A stretch of DNA of 64,000 nt from Coffea arabica (GCF_036785885.1 NC_092312.1:20664001-20728000); one strand, 5' to 3'. Positions 1 through 12,913 are shown, counted from the first letter of the stretch. Numbers and translations are program-made. Notes: generated by a model not told the origin, from the sequence alone.

Positions 1-21
1 CCATGATGATTTTGATAAAAT

Positions 22-84
22 GATAAAGAGAACCGCAAGACGTTGACACGTGGATAAAGAGAACCACAAGAGGTTGACACGTGG
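22..84 (+). promoter_or_regulatory. Tandem 31-bp G-box block upstream of ferredoxin
   Basis: Two consecutive copies of a 31-bp unit (22-52 and 53-83) differ at only two positions. Each starts with GATAAAGAG (I-box-like), and ends with TTGACACGTG, joining a W-box core (TTGAC) to a perfect G-box (CACGTG at 47-52 and 78-83). G-box plus I-box pairs are the classic light-response module of photosynthetic gene promoters, and the block sits about 170-230 bp before the ferredoxin start codon. A role in light or ABA response is inference. No convincing TATA box was seen between the block and the gene. Confidence 0.6.
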
Positions 85-255
85 AGGATAGCCTTCCATC
101 CCACCTCATGCTCGGCCCTCATTCAAGGAGCCACACTATTTCCACAAGCCTCCCTTGCATTTTCCGCTAGATGATCCTTAGCTGGTCACACAAACACACT
201 CGCCCTTCTTACTCTGCTCAGCTAAAAATCCCTTCACAACCCGGCAACACCAGCA

Positions 256-699
256 ATGGCCACCCTCTCAGGCACCATGGTTAGCACCTCCTTCCTCCAA
301 AGGAAGCCAGTGACTAGCCTCAGCTCCCTCCCCGGTGTCAACCGGGCTCTTTTTGGCCTAAAGGGTGTTGCTGGAGCCGGCCGTGGTGGAAAAATAACAT
401 GCATGGCTGGATACAAGATCAAGCTGATTACGCCTGGAGGAGAAGTGGAACATGTTGTCGATGGAGAGGAATACATTCTTGACGCATTTGAGGAAGCAGG
501 ATATGATCTTCCGTACTCATGCCGTGCAGGTTCTTGCTCTAGTTGTGCTGGTAAAATTGTACAAGGAACCGTGGATCAGGCAGATCAAAGCTTCCTTGAC
601 GACGACCAGATGGATGAAGGATGGGTTCTCACTTGCGTCGCTAGACCTACGTCTGAGCTTGTCATCGAGACACACAAGGAGGAAGATCTCGTCGGTTAA
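256..699 (+). CDS. Chloroplast [2Fe-2S] ferredoxin, leaf type, intronless
   Basis: A complete 147-residue precursor. Residues 1 to about 49 are rich in Ser, Thr, Arg and Gly with almost no acidic residues, as in a chloroplast transit peptide. The mature protein starts near residue 51 ([13 protein letters not shown]). The iron-sulfur cluster ligands are Cys89, Cys94, Cys97 (motif CRAGSCSSC) and Cys127, with the usual plant ferredoxin spacing, and the protein ends in the acidic HKEEDLVG tail. It carries electrons from photosystem I to ferredoxin-NADP reductase and other stromal enzymes. The start is the first ATG of the frame; a second Met at residue 8 is possible. Lack of introns is usual for these genes. 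Leaf rather than root isoform is inferred from overall similarity. Confidence 0.95.
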   Translation: MATLSGTMVSTSFLQRKPVTSLSSLPGVNRALFGLKGVAGAGRGGKITCMAGYKIKLITPGGEVEHVVDGEEYILDAFEEAGYDLPYSCRAGSCSSCAGKIVQGTVDQADQSFLDDDQMDEGWVLTCVARPTSELVIETHKEEDLVG

Positions 700-1715
700 T
701 TTGTAGTAGCACTAATCTTTACAAGTTGCTGTATCTCTCTTGTTTGCCTTCATTTGTCGGTTAATTGTTATTGTTCTTTGTTCCTCAAACGATGAATTCC
801 TCCTACTCCCTACTTTGTTATTAGTGTGTGCGTAACTGTTTTTTTTTTTTCCCCCTTATTTTTTGGTTGGTGTCGCAACACAAGTTGTTGGCTTGATAAT
901 CCCTCTTAAATATTTATTCGTAATCAGCTACTATAGCGCAGCACAAACAAAACAATAATTGCTTTTGGAGTTCTAAGCTGTGAGTCGTATTCATGTTTTC
1001 GTTTTGGCGAAGATGTGATCAAATGACAACATCAAGCCATCCAAAAGCCCCGCGTGAATGATCCACCGGGGGCAGCAGCAGCATCTCTCATCTCTCACCA
1101 GTGAATCCGAGGTCTTAAGTTTGAGTCTCCACTCTTTCGCGCATTTAACGAGTTCGAGTTGAGGTCTTAAGTTTGAATTAAGTTTTGCATTTAACGAGTT
1201 CGAGTTGAGGTCTTAAGTTTGAATTAAGTTTGAATTTCCGCTCTGCTGAATTTTCTCTGCTGAATTTTTTCGCTCTGCTGAATTTTTTCGCGTATTTAAC
1301 ATGTTCGAGTTGGGAGTGTCGGATCTGAATTGCAAGGAATTAATCAGGTTCTGTAAGAATTAATCCGAACATCCCGTGTCGAGACAAAAAAAAGAAAAAT
1401 CAACACATCCAAAAAGTTAGTGCCTTTCGGTTTGATTTTCTCCAGAGGTCGCAAAATAAGCAAATCTGTACCACGGAAGGACATAACAAAATACTCTTTT
1501 AACACAAAATCGAAATGTGATAGATCATCTGTACATGATTTGCTTTTGAACCTATAATAAGACTACAGTTCCCGTTCACCGGTCAGATATGATTCACTTG
1601 CCAAAATTCCTTTTCACAAGTAGTTAGAAACAAAGCACTTCCATCATTCCATGGAAGGGTTGGCTGGTCAAGGGACGAACTTTCTCCAGATCCTAGCTAC
1701 TTCAGAGGAACTTCA
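700..1715. other. Spacer between ferredoxin and MLO 3' ends
   Basis: The two flanking genes converge here. It holds the ferredoxin 3'UTR (T-rich to about 960), the minisatellite at 1109-1316, and the probable MLO 3'UTR from about 1450. No open frame of interest was seen. Confidence 0.6.
1109..1316. repeat. Minisatellite, 46-52 bp units plus 18-bp units
   Basis: Units begin with GAGGTCTTAAGTTTGA at 1109, 1161 and 1207. The first two are followed by GCATTTAACGAGTTCGAGTT. The third runs into three short copies of CTCTGCTGAATTTT (about 1240-1285) and a diverged unit end near 1290-1316. It is non-coding and between genes. Confidence 0.8.
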
Positions 1716-4700
1716 TCATGTCTTCTGAAATAAATCGAAAAGGGTCTCGGGTTGATGTTGATGATGCTCCTCTAAGTCATCTGCATTGTCCCCTGCACCG
1801 GCACCACTAGCTATCGTTTGGGCCAAGTATTCTGAAATCCGGAAGGAAATGTCGTCATCAGGTGGATTTGAACCTTCAACAACGCAATCTGTTGATTCCT
1901 CGTTCATGTCTTGATGATTCAGTGAACCTGATGATGAACACGGAGATAGAGTACCAGAAGCAACAGTAATTATCTCATCCCCCTCGTCAATTGTTGATTC
2001 GAGTGAACATGTGGATCTTGTAGCAAGCGAGAGCGCAGCATCTCTTCTCGCCCTCTCTTTCACCCTCTTACACCAGCTGTGCAGCGACTCCCGCACACTT
2101 TCAGCGATCAAAGCCTTCTTATGTCGGGACCCCATCTAAAGAGCAAAGATGAGATACACTACTATTATTTCAGTAAAGAGATCTGCTATAAACTTCATAT
2201 AAAAATCGAGTACTTGTTGTTGTATGTAGTTGGGGGGAGGGGTAATATTCTATCCTGCGCTTCGACTTGAGCTTTGTAGATGAGAAAAATGCATCACGAA
2301 GTAAGTGAAATGACTCCATTAAGAACCAAATTGCTTGGTAGATCACCAGCTTGCCTCGCCAGAAAGAAGATGCAAGTGAAACTAGACCACAAACCTGGGT
2401 AACTATGACATTCAAGGGCACGGTGCTGTAGCTGCACCAAGCCTGAACTACGATCCTGCAAATATCAAAAGAATCAAAATGTTTAAGTAGCATGCTAAAA
2501 ATTTTATTTAACAGAAAAATTATGCCTTGTTCTTCTTTCCCCAGCGGATGAGAATCTACACGAAACACAAGCACATCATCCACAATATTCTAGACGCTTT
2601 TGAATCTAAGGTGGCTACGCCGTGCAAGAGCCTTCTGATCTGCGTCTTAGCCAGAATTGCATCAGTCAAGTAAATAGATTTTCGTTCGCCTCCTAATACG
2701 CAATGAGATTAACTGCTGCAAATAACAAACATGGCACAATAGCTTACTAGTCCTTTTCTACCTTACAGTTGACATCTCTTTGAAGGTGGCGAATACATAT
2801 AACTAGCAAGTAGATACATGATACTCCACAAGTATTACTATATGCTTTGATATCAATGATTCTTCTTTCAGAAGCTTGAAACATATGTGGCTAAGATCTT
2901 GAAAAGAAGAAACATACCCAGAAATCAGCCGAATGGCAATGAGTGCATGGTTTTTCATAAAGCATCTTTGCTTGAATGCCCACTAAAAATCGAGAAAGAG
3001 ATCCATTAGTTGGCAGACTTTCAATTGAGGGAGTTGCTATGCCAGCTATCAATTCTTAATAAGAGCTCCAAGTTTATTTATATGTTTTGCATTCCTGAAC
3101 TTAATCAGTTTGACATAATTATCAGCACGTAAATCAGCAATGTGTGCAGAGACACCAGAGCTGCTGATATACATCTCTCTATACCTCAAGATGATAAAGG
3201 CTTAATCTTTGAAAATTTAGCAGGCGACGAAGATGTTGAACATGAAATTTCTTGTATCTTCATTAAAAGAGCTTCCACTATTTATGGTGACAAGAATAAA
3301 AATTGCAAATTTAAAAGTTAAAAATGTGTCACTACTGCCTTTTCTTCTAAACTTATGTTTGTTGCAGACTACCTAATAAATTTTCGGTAGTTTCAGTGTT
3401 TCGCTGCATGTACTTCATCACATTCATCATAAATTTTCTATCTGGATAGCCCAATACTTTGCAAAGTTCACATGGAATGAACGAATTTTGTTCTTACCAA
3501 GGACCAAATGAAGGTTGCCATCTCAAAAGCATTCTGCACAGAAAAGAGAGATAATAGGATCAGGATTCAAAATCACAGATAATACGAACTAAGCTATCCA
3601 AAACACAGTAAACTATGTGCTATTCATGCAAAAAGTTGGTATCACCTGAAATGATATGAATTGGATCAAGCGTAACAGTATTTCTGGCTTCCCGAACCAA
3701 AACAATTCATCACGCGGCTTTACTAGGGTTCCAAAGGATGAACCTTTTGGCTCAGCAATTTCGAGTGCTAACAAGGAGACAACATGCTGGAGTTTCGTTC
3801 CGACCAACATGACAAGCTTTTTCAAACCAAATTATCAACATCAGAAACATTGACCACTAGAAGAACCATATTGTTCAGCCCAAACTTAGAGACAAGGGAA
3901 ACTTACAATTGCAGGTATAAAAGAGAGCCAGAAGTAAACGTTAAGACCTGTGTCATAAGAGCCAAATCAGATGAAAATTTCAAAATACAAGACATTGTCA
4001 TTCATCTACCATTCAATGTGGTTACCATGAATATTGATGAAGATGCAGATTATAGCATAACCCCAGAGTGGCCAGCTGCACGTCCAAAAAAAATATGGCT
4101 ATAAGATAACCATGTAGAGCAGATTATAATGTTTACATTATAATCTTTTCTGAACAGTTAAATATGCATGATAATTGTGCATTTTCATTTCTGCATATTT
4201 CAAAAGATGTAAATATGGCTTTTTGTTTTCTTAATGAAAAATGACTTCACCAGTACAAAAAAAAAAAAAAAAAGAATGTGGTGTTAAATCTGCAAAATCA
4301 AATCATTGGTTGCTGATGTGAATAATATGCATTGTGCTTACAAAGATAAATCTACAGAAGACTTTTCACAAACGAAAGTAGAAACCAATACAATCTTCTG
4401 GCGTTTACATAACTTATTAACTCCTTAACTCCAAAGAAGCAGAAAGAGAAATGAAAAGGGTGAATAAAAAATGTCATACTGAAAAGAAATGCATCTTAAA
4501 TTTCTACAGTCTCCATGAGATACCACTAGAAATTGAACTTTTTCATCTTTTTCATCTTTTTACTGTCAGGTGTTTTCTGTTTCTCTAAAGGATTGCAAAA
4601 GATTTCAATCTCTCAATATTCAAGGAATCAGAATTGTGAATTTGACAATGACATTCCAAGTTCTAACAGTGGAAACCTGTGTAAAATCTGCTAGGATTTG

Positions 4701-7700
4701 AATATTGCAACTCAAACTTTTACGCGCATTGCTAGACCCAAAAGGGAAGCAGAAATTTAAGCTCTTGAACTAGCAAATAAAGTAAAGGGAACAAGATCAA
4801 CATCAGGTCTACTATGTTTTGTTTTGGCCAAATGTAATTTGGTGCATGTAAAAAGATCAAACTCATGGGCCAAACGATTGCAGATTAGACATTGGATATA
4901 AATCCAAACAAGTATTGTTTCATAAGTTTTACTAGTTTTCCTTGGAAATGAATAAGTACAACTCCTTTATTGCCCACCAATGTTATCCTTTAATATATCA
5001 CTGTCATATCTCTTCCAGTTCACAACGAAAACTTTTTCCCTGCCAAATATTGCTATAGCAGGTCATTTTAGGGGATCATGGAAAGTACCAAAATTAGATT
5101 TCATGCACCTTCATGTGGATTCAATTACTGAAGAAATTTGTATGGAAAAATATTATTCTTGTGAAAATTTAGCAAGCAATTTTTGAATATAATAGAATAA
5201 TTCTGAACCAACCCAGGTTTTATAATCAAATTGCTCATCGATGACATAGAAAGTTAGACCACATTGGACCTCTATTGCCTTTTTTCAAGAATAGAAAAGA
5301 TGTTTGTGCTTTAAAGGTAATGCTGCAGACTAAATGTGGGCATGATTCATTGATCTAAACCACTGAATAACTGTACCTGATCCCTACAATGCCAGAAAAT
5401 TCATCTTCCATGCTACGGACCATGTACTTGTGGAAATTGTAGGAAAGTGGCAGACTGTGATTCTGCAAAAATCGAAAATCAAGTTAAGGATTACCCATCA
5501 GATACTGTGCACAACTAACAAGTATGTAGCATGCTATAGCTGAAATGAGATGCAGCAGCACATAAAATAGCTTTTTATCTTGCATGATGCTTACGTGCTG
5601 GATATGTGCACTATTATTACTACATCCATCAGAAGCATCAACTGACTGCATAGGGCTCCTACAAACTTTTTTTTTTTTTTTTACCAGCAATGGGAGATCT
5701 TAGAAGCCTGGTTTATAACAGCATACACTTCTCGGATACACTACAATTACGAATTCTGCAGTCACTAATCTGGTGCCTTCATAAGTTGAGCATTACTCCT
5801 TTGAAACAAAAAGTTCATGGGAGAGAATTGTCTTGATTGTCATTAAATATAATAATGAGTAGCATCATTTTAGACCCCTGTTGTTCAGATCAAATAAGCA
5901 CTTAAATCCATCCCTTTGTTTGTTAATTTATTTCTTAGACTAGAGCCTGACATTCTTTCATATGACAAGTGTGTCAAAAGTTCGTTCCGGTATTCTAATG
6001 ACTAGGCCAAGGAGGTGCAAGCGAAAAGTTTGCAGTGAACAGCTGCATTCCGGGGCATAGGATTAAGTGACTTGTAAATTTGTAATGGTAGGACATTGGG
6101 TTCCGAGAAATACTGTCATTAGGGGCTATAGAGTTTATGGTTTCTTGGCAGTAGAATGAAGTTTGTAAAGAGTTGGAACATTTCAATGTGCATTAAGGGC
6201 AAGGCATTTGCAAAATCACAGTAGCAATATGCTGGTTGTGAATAACTAAGGGTTAATGTTTGTTAGTATTTTGACTGTGGGAGTTAGGATGGTGCTTGGT
6301 TCTACTATATGCCGATGAGTTCCAGTTGTGATAACAGCAATAGTTTGAGGGGGTTTGTTAGTACTAACTGACAATTCTTGGCTGTGTTGTGGTAGGGTTA
6401 TGTTGTCACGGTAACTTGTTATATCAACAAACCTCACTCCATTCTGCTTCAATTAGTTCTTATTTGTGCAAATGCTTGGATACACCACAAACACCAGAGA
6501 TATCTTTATGTCCACTTCTTGTATTATAGGCATAATATCGAATTTGATTACTATGAAAGAAGTCAAAATGCCAGTTGGAGAGTCAGAGAGTTCAGCCCAG
6601 AAAATCAAATGTGTTAGTCAAAGATTCAAAATGCAGATCTGAGCTGGCAAGGATTCAGAATACATGCATCCTGAAAATGATATGATACACAATATCTTCT
6701 GGCATAGAGAAAAGAGAAACTAAATACCCACAGTGATGAATCCCAGTCGTAATGCCAAGTAATCTGACTTTTGAATTGAGCTTCTGAACTGCCTTAGAAA
6801 GCAAAGCTGCGAAATACAATTATACAACTAACATGTCACCAAAAGATCCAGCAAAACATAAGCCCAGTCAACCATTATCATGTTATTCTATTGTACATCA
6901 ATTCAAAATGGCACCTTAAATATTCCCATCATTGAATTCGCAAGAAACTTGGACAAAGAAATAACAGGTTTACAGATCATTCAAGGTACTATATCCATCA
7001 GTAGGACCTACTTCCAGTCAAAAAAGTGAAGCATGACATCCATTCATCACTCTCTCTATGTTGTCATTCCACAGTTTCAAAAGTTGAGGTGGCTGTAATA
7101 CCCACATGAATTCAAAATGGTACTTAAGAATCTAAAAGCTAGCAATACAGTCATCAATATTTAGAACTTGGTTTACAATTAGATTCATCACGAGATCTCT
7201 TGACATTATTATAAACCCCAATCAACTAGTAAGCAGTAGTTTTGCTGATATACATGTCATTGACATTGTTATAGTAGGGATTACCATCCAGATGAGAACA
7301 CGGCTCCTACTCCACGGATGAGATGCATGATGCAGAGCAAAAGTAGATTGTCGCCTCATTACCTTGTTCTTTGGTGCTACAAAATGACAAATAGTTAGTA
7401 TTTCTACACGTCAGGTATCACATCTGTAGTTTTACCCATGCAAAGCATTCCTTGAGTTCCTGTTTATCCAGTACTATCACTGTTTACCTGTGCAAGCAAG
7501 AGAGAAGAGTGTACAAGTCATATGTTCATTTGACATACCTTGCAAATTCCCATCAGGCGCAAAAGTTGCTTCATTTTCCCATTTTCTCCAGCTGTATATC
7601 TATAAAGACATATTAGGAAAGATTAACTTCCGACAACTATTGAGAGTACCCCAAAAAAAAAATGAGCTGTTGCAGCTCTGTAGTTAACGATCATACTTTG

Positions 7701-8779
7701 TTAAGAGTTCAAAGGAATGAAAGTATACGTGATCCAGTTGCTACTGACAAATCTTGAGAAATGGATGTAATTTGCTTGTTAAACAATGTAACACTGGAGG
7801 AGAGAAAAGCATACCTTACTCATAGCCAAGCCAACTGTGATACAGCTATAAATTACATGGATAAAGCCAAGAACAAACAAGAAGCGGTGCAGCTGTTCAA
7901 GGCCTTCATGGGAAACAAAAGGTTCACGATCCTGAAATTTAAAATTCGTTTTGAAACAATTTCCAATCAGCATAATTAAAAAAACATTTGAAGAGATGAG
8001 GAATTACCGCCCCGCATTGATGTAATGTTGAATAATTAAGTCCTGTTGGAATCTCAGTTTCATTTGAAAAAGTATCGGATTTTGTGAATAAGACTCTCTC
8101 TCTCTCTCCCATGCCATAATCCTCGTCGGAACAAAGATAGAATTTACTGCTGAAGAGGGATGACTTCACACAAATTTGAGAAATCCACCTCGCCCATTGC
8201 CCCAACAACAGAGAAATAAGCCCAAGTAGCATCAACTCTGCCACACAACAGTAATATCAAGTTGGATGAAAAGGGGATGAAGCAAACCACTATAGTTATT
8301 CTTTTGGAACTTTTAGTTTCATTTCAAAATGCATTAATGACTGGAAAGGATTAGATTTAAGAATTTTAACAGTCAAGCCAGAAAAAGCAAACCAATCAGT
8401 AGGAGCTAAAAAGACAAATATACCAAGTAAACTCAACATTCACAAGCATCGACTATGACATTTACCTTCTTTAATTTTCTCCAAAGAAGCAAATAGAGCC
8501 TTCCTTCTCGTCTTCCTCAACCACTACACATACCAACGAATACAAGTATAACAATAAAATTACAATCTTTGAGAATAGATGCATACAACCTTAACTTATC
8601 AAGAACAAACTAACTCAATGCAGCATCTCCCTTAAACGCCTGACCTTTCCAAATCTGTAAATGGACCTTTCCACAAACAAGCAGACAAAAACCATGACAG
8701 TAGTCACTGAAGCCACTGACCATGTTGGTGTAAACTCCAAAGATCTCCCTTCTCTTATCAGTTCATGCATCTTTTCCAT
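1716..8779 (-). CDS. MLO-like seven-transmembrane protein, clade of MLO4/11/14
   Basis: I joined 15 exons on the minus strand: 8645-8779, 8466-8523, 8008-8237, 7815-7931, 7539-7599, 7285-7376, 6732-6806, 5377-5462, 4026-4075, 3907-3947, 3646-3816, 3498-3533, 2918-2982, 2395-2455, 1716-2135. They total 1698 nt, encode 565 residues, and keep frame at every junction. Recognisable MLO blocks in order: N-terminal [10 protein letters not shown] with the first membrane helix, [75 protein letters not shown]. The C-terminal cytosolic tail opens with the calmodulin-binding segment ([19 protein letters not shown], from residue 427) and ends [10 protein letters not shown]. The [12 protein letters not shown] segment and the tail resemble Arabidopsis MLO4/MLO11, which act in root touch and gravity responses, not the powdery-mildew susceptibility clade. 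MLO proteins are plasma-membrane calcium-linked proteins. One donor (intron 7, GTGGGT) is unusual but fits the frame. Confidence 0.93.
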
Positions 8780-9352
8780 TTAACAGCGAGAACCCAAATC
8801 CTAGATTTCCTTTTTCTTGACGATAGTGTTGGAATTTTGTTTGGAAAGAAAAAACTTGTAGCGACAGCAGAGGGTCCAGGAAATGGGGAACTGGGCTGGA
8901 GCAAAAAGCTGCCCATTTATATGTTTCTTGAGTATCATGGCTTATATTGTGCTTGTAGACTAGCAGACCTGAAGTGGTGCCAGTGGCAAGTTCATTTATT
9001 TCGACACTGATGGATCACGGAAAATCTTCTTTATACAGTCTTCTTTAGTTTTCTCTTTTGAATATGTGCATGTCTCTGTTCCATTATAAAAAAAGTTGTG
9101 CAGATTAAAATATGGGAAAGCCCAGCTTTGAACGTGTTGGAATTCATGGGATTGTAATTCATTGGCTTCACCTTCACCAAGAACCCACCTCACCACATGG
9201 ATGCTACCCCTGGTTGGCAGTTGGCACCCGTCCCTTTGCTCTCTCTACCGTCTTTCTTGATTGTACTGCGTCTCTGTGTTTTACTACTTTTCTTCTACTT
9301 TTCTTAAAGGGTGCGCTGGAAGGTTTGAAACTTTTGACTACAAAAAATGCGC

Positions 9353-9902
9353 AACGGATCCACTGTGTTACTGTGTATCATTTTTTGTCCTATTTTTTAT
9401 TATATTATTATTTTTTCTACACAAACGTCATATTTTAATTTTTTTTTATTTTTTTAAGATCCAATAACTATTAACTGAGTAATATATAAAATTTAATAAA
9501 TTCAAAAAATCAAAATGCATAAAAAATGAGGGGTTTGTTTGGATAGTGCTTTTATTCCAAATAATATTTCACTTGCATCATAAATACATTTCCCAATCCA
9601 CCTTTTTATATTCTCAATCACTTTTTTATGTCACATACATCATATCACAAAAAATGTTACAGTAATTATTCCAAATAATACACTATCACAAAAAGTTGTG
9701 CAGAATTTTTATGAATTTTCTGCTGTATTTTTAATTTTTTATTATATATTGCTTTTTTGAAACTATTGTATTGATTTTTTATTCAGTTAATAGTTATTGG
9801 ATCTTAAAAAAACAAAAAAAAAAGAATTAAAACATTGTATTTATGTAGAAGAAATAGCAATATAATAAAAAATGGGACATAATATGAGACAGAAGATCCG
9901 TT
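9353..9902. mobile_element. Foldback MITE with about 130-bp inverted ends
   Basis: The left end AACGGATC (9353-9360) and right end GATCCGTT (9895-9902) open a long imperfect inverted repeat. Matching stretches include CATTTTTTGTCC against its partner, TTTTTTATTATATT, and an almost perfect inner block AAGATCCAATAACTATTAAC (from 9457) pairing with 9782-9806. The core holds a TTTGTTTGGATAGTG segment that may be a separate small repeat. Similar CAAAAAATG strings flank both ends, so a Mutator-like 9-bp duplication is possible but not exact. No coding capacity. Confidence 0.65.
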
Positions 9903-9970
9903 TCAAAAAAAATGTTAGTATAAATCGCGAGAGATTCAAAGTTAAGATTAAAAGGAAGAAAAAAAAGGAA

Positions 9971-9999
9971 GGGGGGGGGGGGGGGGGGGGGGGGGGGGG
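9971..9999 (+). repeat. Uninterrupted run of 29 G
   Basis: A pure G homopolymer just outside the foldback element, preceded by a purine-rich AAG-rich tract. Runs this long are rare in plant DNA and are both G-quadruplex-capable and prone to sequencing length error. Confidence 0.9.
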
Positions 10000-11433
10000 A
10001 TTTACTATTAGTACCACTACTACTGTTACTTGTACCAAGCTTGGAAAAGTATTTGCCTTGACTTTTTTGAACCGCCGTTTAAAGTTTTACACTTTCAACC
10101 GCCAAGAACTACGTAGATATTGGGTTGGATTGATTATTTTAATTGATTATAAATTTTTATTTCAAAAAATCAATTTTTATGATGCTTCTAGTTGCTTTTG
10201 TAATGTGATAATAGATTATTTCATAACCAAAAAATAATAAAATCTATAATTACCTAAAGAGTAGCTTTTGCTTCTGATACAATGAGTTTCTATAATTAGA
10301 TTTTGTAAAATCTAAATCGATCGAGAACAATTAAGGCTATTGATTAGTTTGCTGCGCTTAATGTGTTAGTCATGACCATTATTACTTCTACTCACCCTAG
10401 CAAATCATTTTATGTTGCTTTTGGACCCGATTTGGATTTTCACACTCTCAACTTCCGATAAAATTAGATCAAAATTTCTTTGGTTAAATTATATATTGGC
10501 TTAATTTTCTTCTGCAGTGAGTTAGTACACCGATTAATTTTCCCCTCTATTTGTTGTGTGTTTCAATTTGATTCTTTTTCTCGATTACTTAGGATGGATA
10601 AACTTGTTTTGGGAGATAATGGTGAGTGTAGAAATGCTAGAGGAAAGCAAAATTACAGGAGAAATAAGAAAAGATTTACCTGTAGGAAAATAAAGTAGAA
10701 AGCTTGAAATTGAAAAAGATAGAGGCGAAGTATCCAAATGCTAGATGCTGAGCCACCAGGTCCACAAGTAATTTATTTATCTTTTTGTCTTGTACATTGG
10801 AGGCTTGGAGGGCCCAACAGCCCATCAGATGGCAATTAGACATTGGTATCGCTGCTCCAGCTGGATCACTGCTCAACAGGCTATTGACTGCAACGAATGG
10901 TTCATCAAAAAGAGTTGGTCCAAGATAGCTTCTTAGGCCCAGTTAAGCCATTGCATATGCAGAAGTGACCCAACTGATGTTGTTGTTGTGTCTTGTCTGG
11001 TCAAATTGAACCTATATATTTTGTGCAAGACAACACAACCATAGAAAAGTATTGTGGCAAATCCTTACACTTTAAAAACGACACTTCTTTAGAATTATTC
11101 AAACATTTGAAAGACAAAAAATGAACGTACATGATCATTTGGGGCACAGCCCCCTTTAGGAGATCAAAAGGCTAGAAGAAAATAGCCTGATTTAAATTAA
11201 AGTAAATTTAATTAATAATATATTCTTAGCACATCGAGATGGGATATTTATAAAAACATGACGAGATGACGCGTAAAATCATCGAACTGGTTGCATGCCG
11301 ACGAGGTGGTAAATTGTTGCACAAATTACTCCAAATCAATTGGCTTGTATTAGAGCAAGATTTTATTTTCACTTGAATGAACTTAAGGGTTCCATCATTT
11401 TATGTGCCATTGCAAAAACAACATAGACTAGAC

Positions 11434-11853
11434 TAGGGGTGCTGGTGAGTAGAGACGAGTCGAGTTCGAATAGTATTGTGCTTGAAATCGAACTCGATAA
11501 ATTCTCAAATTATTCGAGTTCGAGTTTGATTCTATCAAGCAAGAGAATTTGTAGTTCCACTCGACTCATGGGAATAAGATATAAACTCGAATTTGACTCG
11601 AGAAAACTCAATCTTATTCTCGAGCCTTATCTAGCTCTTGAGTATTCAAACAAAAACTCGAACTTTGTTAAAATATAAATCCATGACAGTCATTTCGCAA
11701 TTAAAATAAATGTAGTATAAACATGATAGACCTACTCGATTAAACTTGTCGAATACTCAAGCAGCATGTAATGGAGTTCGAACTTGATTTGAAACTTAGA
11801 ACGAGTTGTGTTTGACCGAACTCAGAGAACGGCTCAATTCATCAACACCCCTA
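11434..11853. mobile_element. hAT-like MITE, TAGGGGTG/CACCCCTA ends
   Basis: A 420-bp element starting TAGGGGTG and ending CACCCCTA. The interior is full of CTCGAGTT/AACTCGAG-type words in both orientations, as in common non-autonomous plant hAT elements. Immediately outside both ends lies a similar direct repeat (ACATAGACTAGAC on the left, ACATGGACTAGAG on the right, 11 of 13 alike). It is non-coding. Confidence 0.7.
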
Positions 11854-12716
11854 ACATGGACTAGAGTAACAAAAAGGATAAAGTCCAAGGACCAAATTTA
11901 CAAATTTCCAGATTACTACCAAAGTGTTTACTAAATGACCGTATTGCCCCTTGACAACAATTTCATAAAACTCAATTGAGGCTTTTAACAATTTCATCTA
12001 GTTCCCTTGAATTTTTTAAAAATTATAAATATCTCTCTTGAGTTTATCGTTTTGGTAACAAAAACTATTCAATGGTTAGGATTTTGGATGAATAATATAA
12101 AATACCTCATAAAATTGTGAAGTTCAATTTACCTTCTTATAGAATTCTTAAAAAAAAAAAAAAAGAAACATGCACAAAGTCTCAAACCCACTTTCAACCC
12201 TCATATCTACTATTTTAAATCTTCCATATCCCAACATCTTAAATTAGTACGATTGTCACCATGACCACCACCGCCATCAGTTTCTAAATGCTAAAACCTC
12301 AAAACAAGTTAAAAAAGAAAAAAAAAACAAATCATCACTGTTAAACTCAAAAAAATTTCGCCAACTACATTAATGTGACATGTTATCCCTCAAATGTTGG
12401 AGTACCAACACTAGTCCCCTCCTTTTTTAAACCTTCAACTTATATTTTCTTCCATTCATCTCTAGACCCTCTAAATAATGCTAAAATTAATTCGTAATAT
12501 GTTAAAATTTTGTTTAGAACATAATTGGTCATTCCATGGGTGAATCTTATTTTTGTTTCCATTAAATGTCTAATTATGTGATGCATTTATATGCTCAAAA
12601 TTAGGAGCGGATTGTTTAATTGCATGAAAAATATAAATATTAGTGTGGCAATTTTATAGTGCCAAAAGAGAGGTAAATGTAATATTGAAAACTTTGAGAG
12701 TACACGGTCCAACTGT

Positions 12717-12750
12717 TAGAGACCTCCAAGGAGGTTTCTGAAATTATCCC
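12717..12750 (-). mobile_element. Terminal fragment of a GGGATAATTTCAG family element
   Basis: Read on the minus strand it begins GGGATAATTTCAGAAACCTC, closely matching the start of the foldback element at 19950. The other end was not found, so this may be a truncated copy or the edge of a diverged one. Confidence 0.45.
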
Positions 12751-12905
12751 TTTTTAAATGTATCCGGTTCAAATATATTAAATCTTAAATGTTTGTGTCA
12801 TGCTCAAGAAACTTGTACCTCTCACAAAAGTACAAGAATGTAAAGCACTCTTTGGTTCAAAGTCATTCTCGGGCTCCCTAAAAAATAGGAAAAGGCTAAA
12901 GCCTA

Positions 12906-12913
12906 AAACCCTA
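12906..12913 (+). promoter_or_regulatory. Telo-box AAACCCTA upstream of MORF
   Basis: AAACCCTA lies about 100 bp before the MORF start codon, in the probable core promoter or 5'UTR. The telo-box is a known element of plant housekeeping and growth-linked promoters. A second copy at 13136-13143 falls within coding sequence. Confidence 0.5.

Noticed and set aside
3656-4104. Plus-strand frames of 65 and 106 residues
   Set aside because: They are antisense to MLO exons, which explain the same bases with family motifs and splice sites.
9872-10237. 121-residue frame with a poly-Gly stretch
   Set aside because: It exists only because of the G run and flanking transposon; no coding character.
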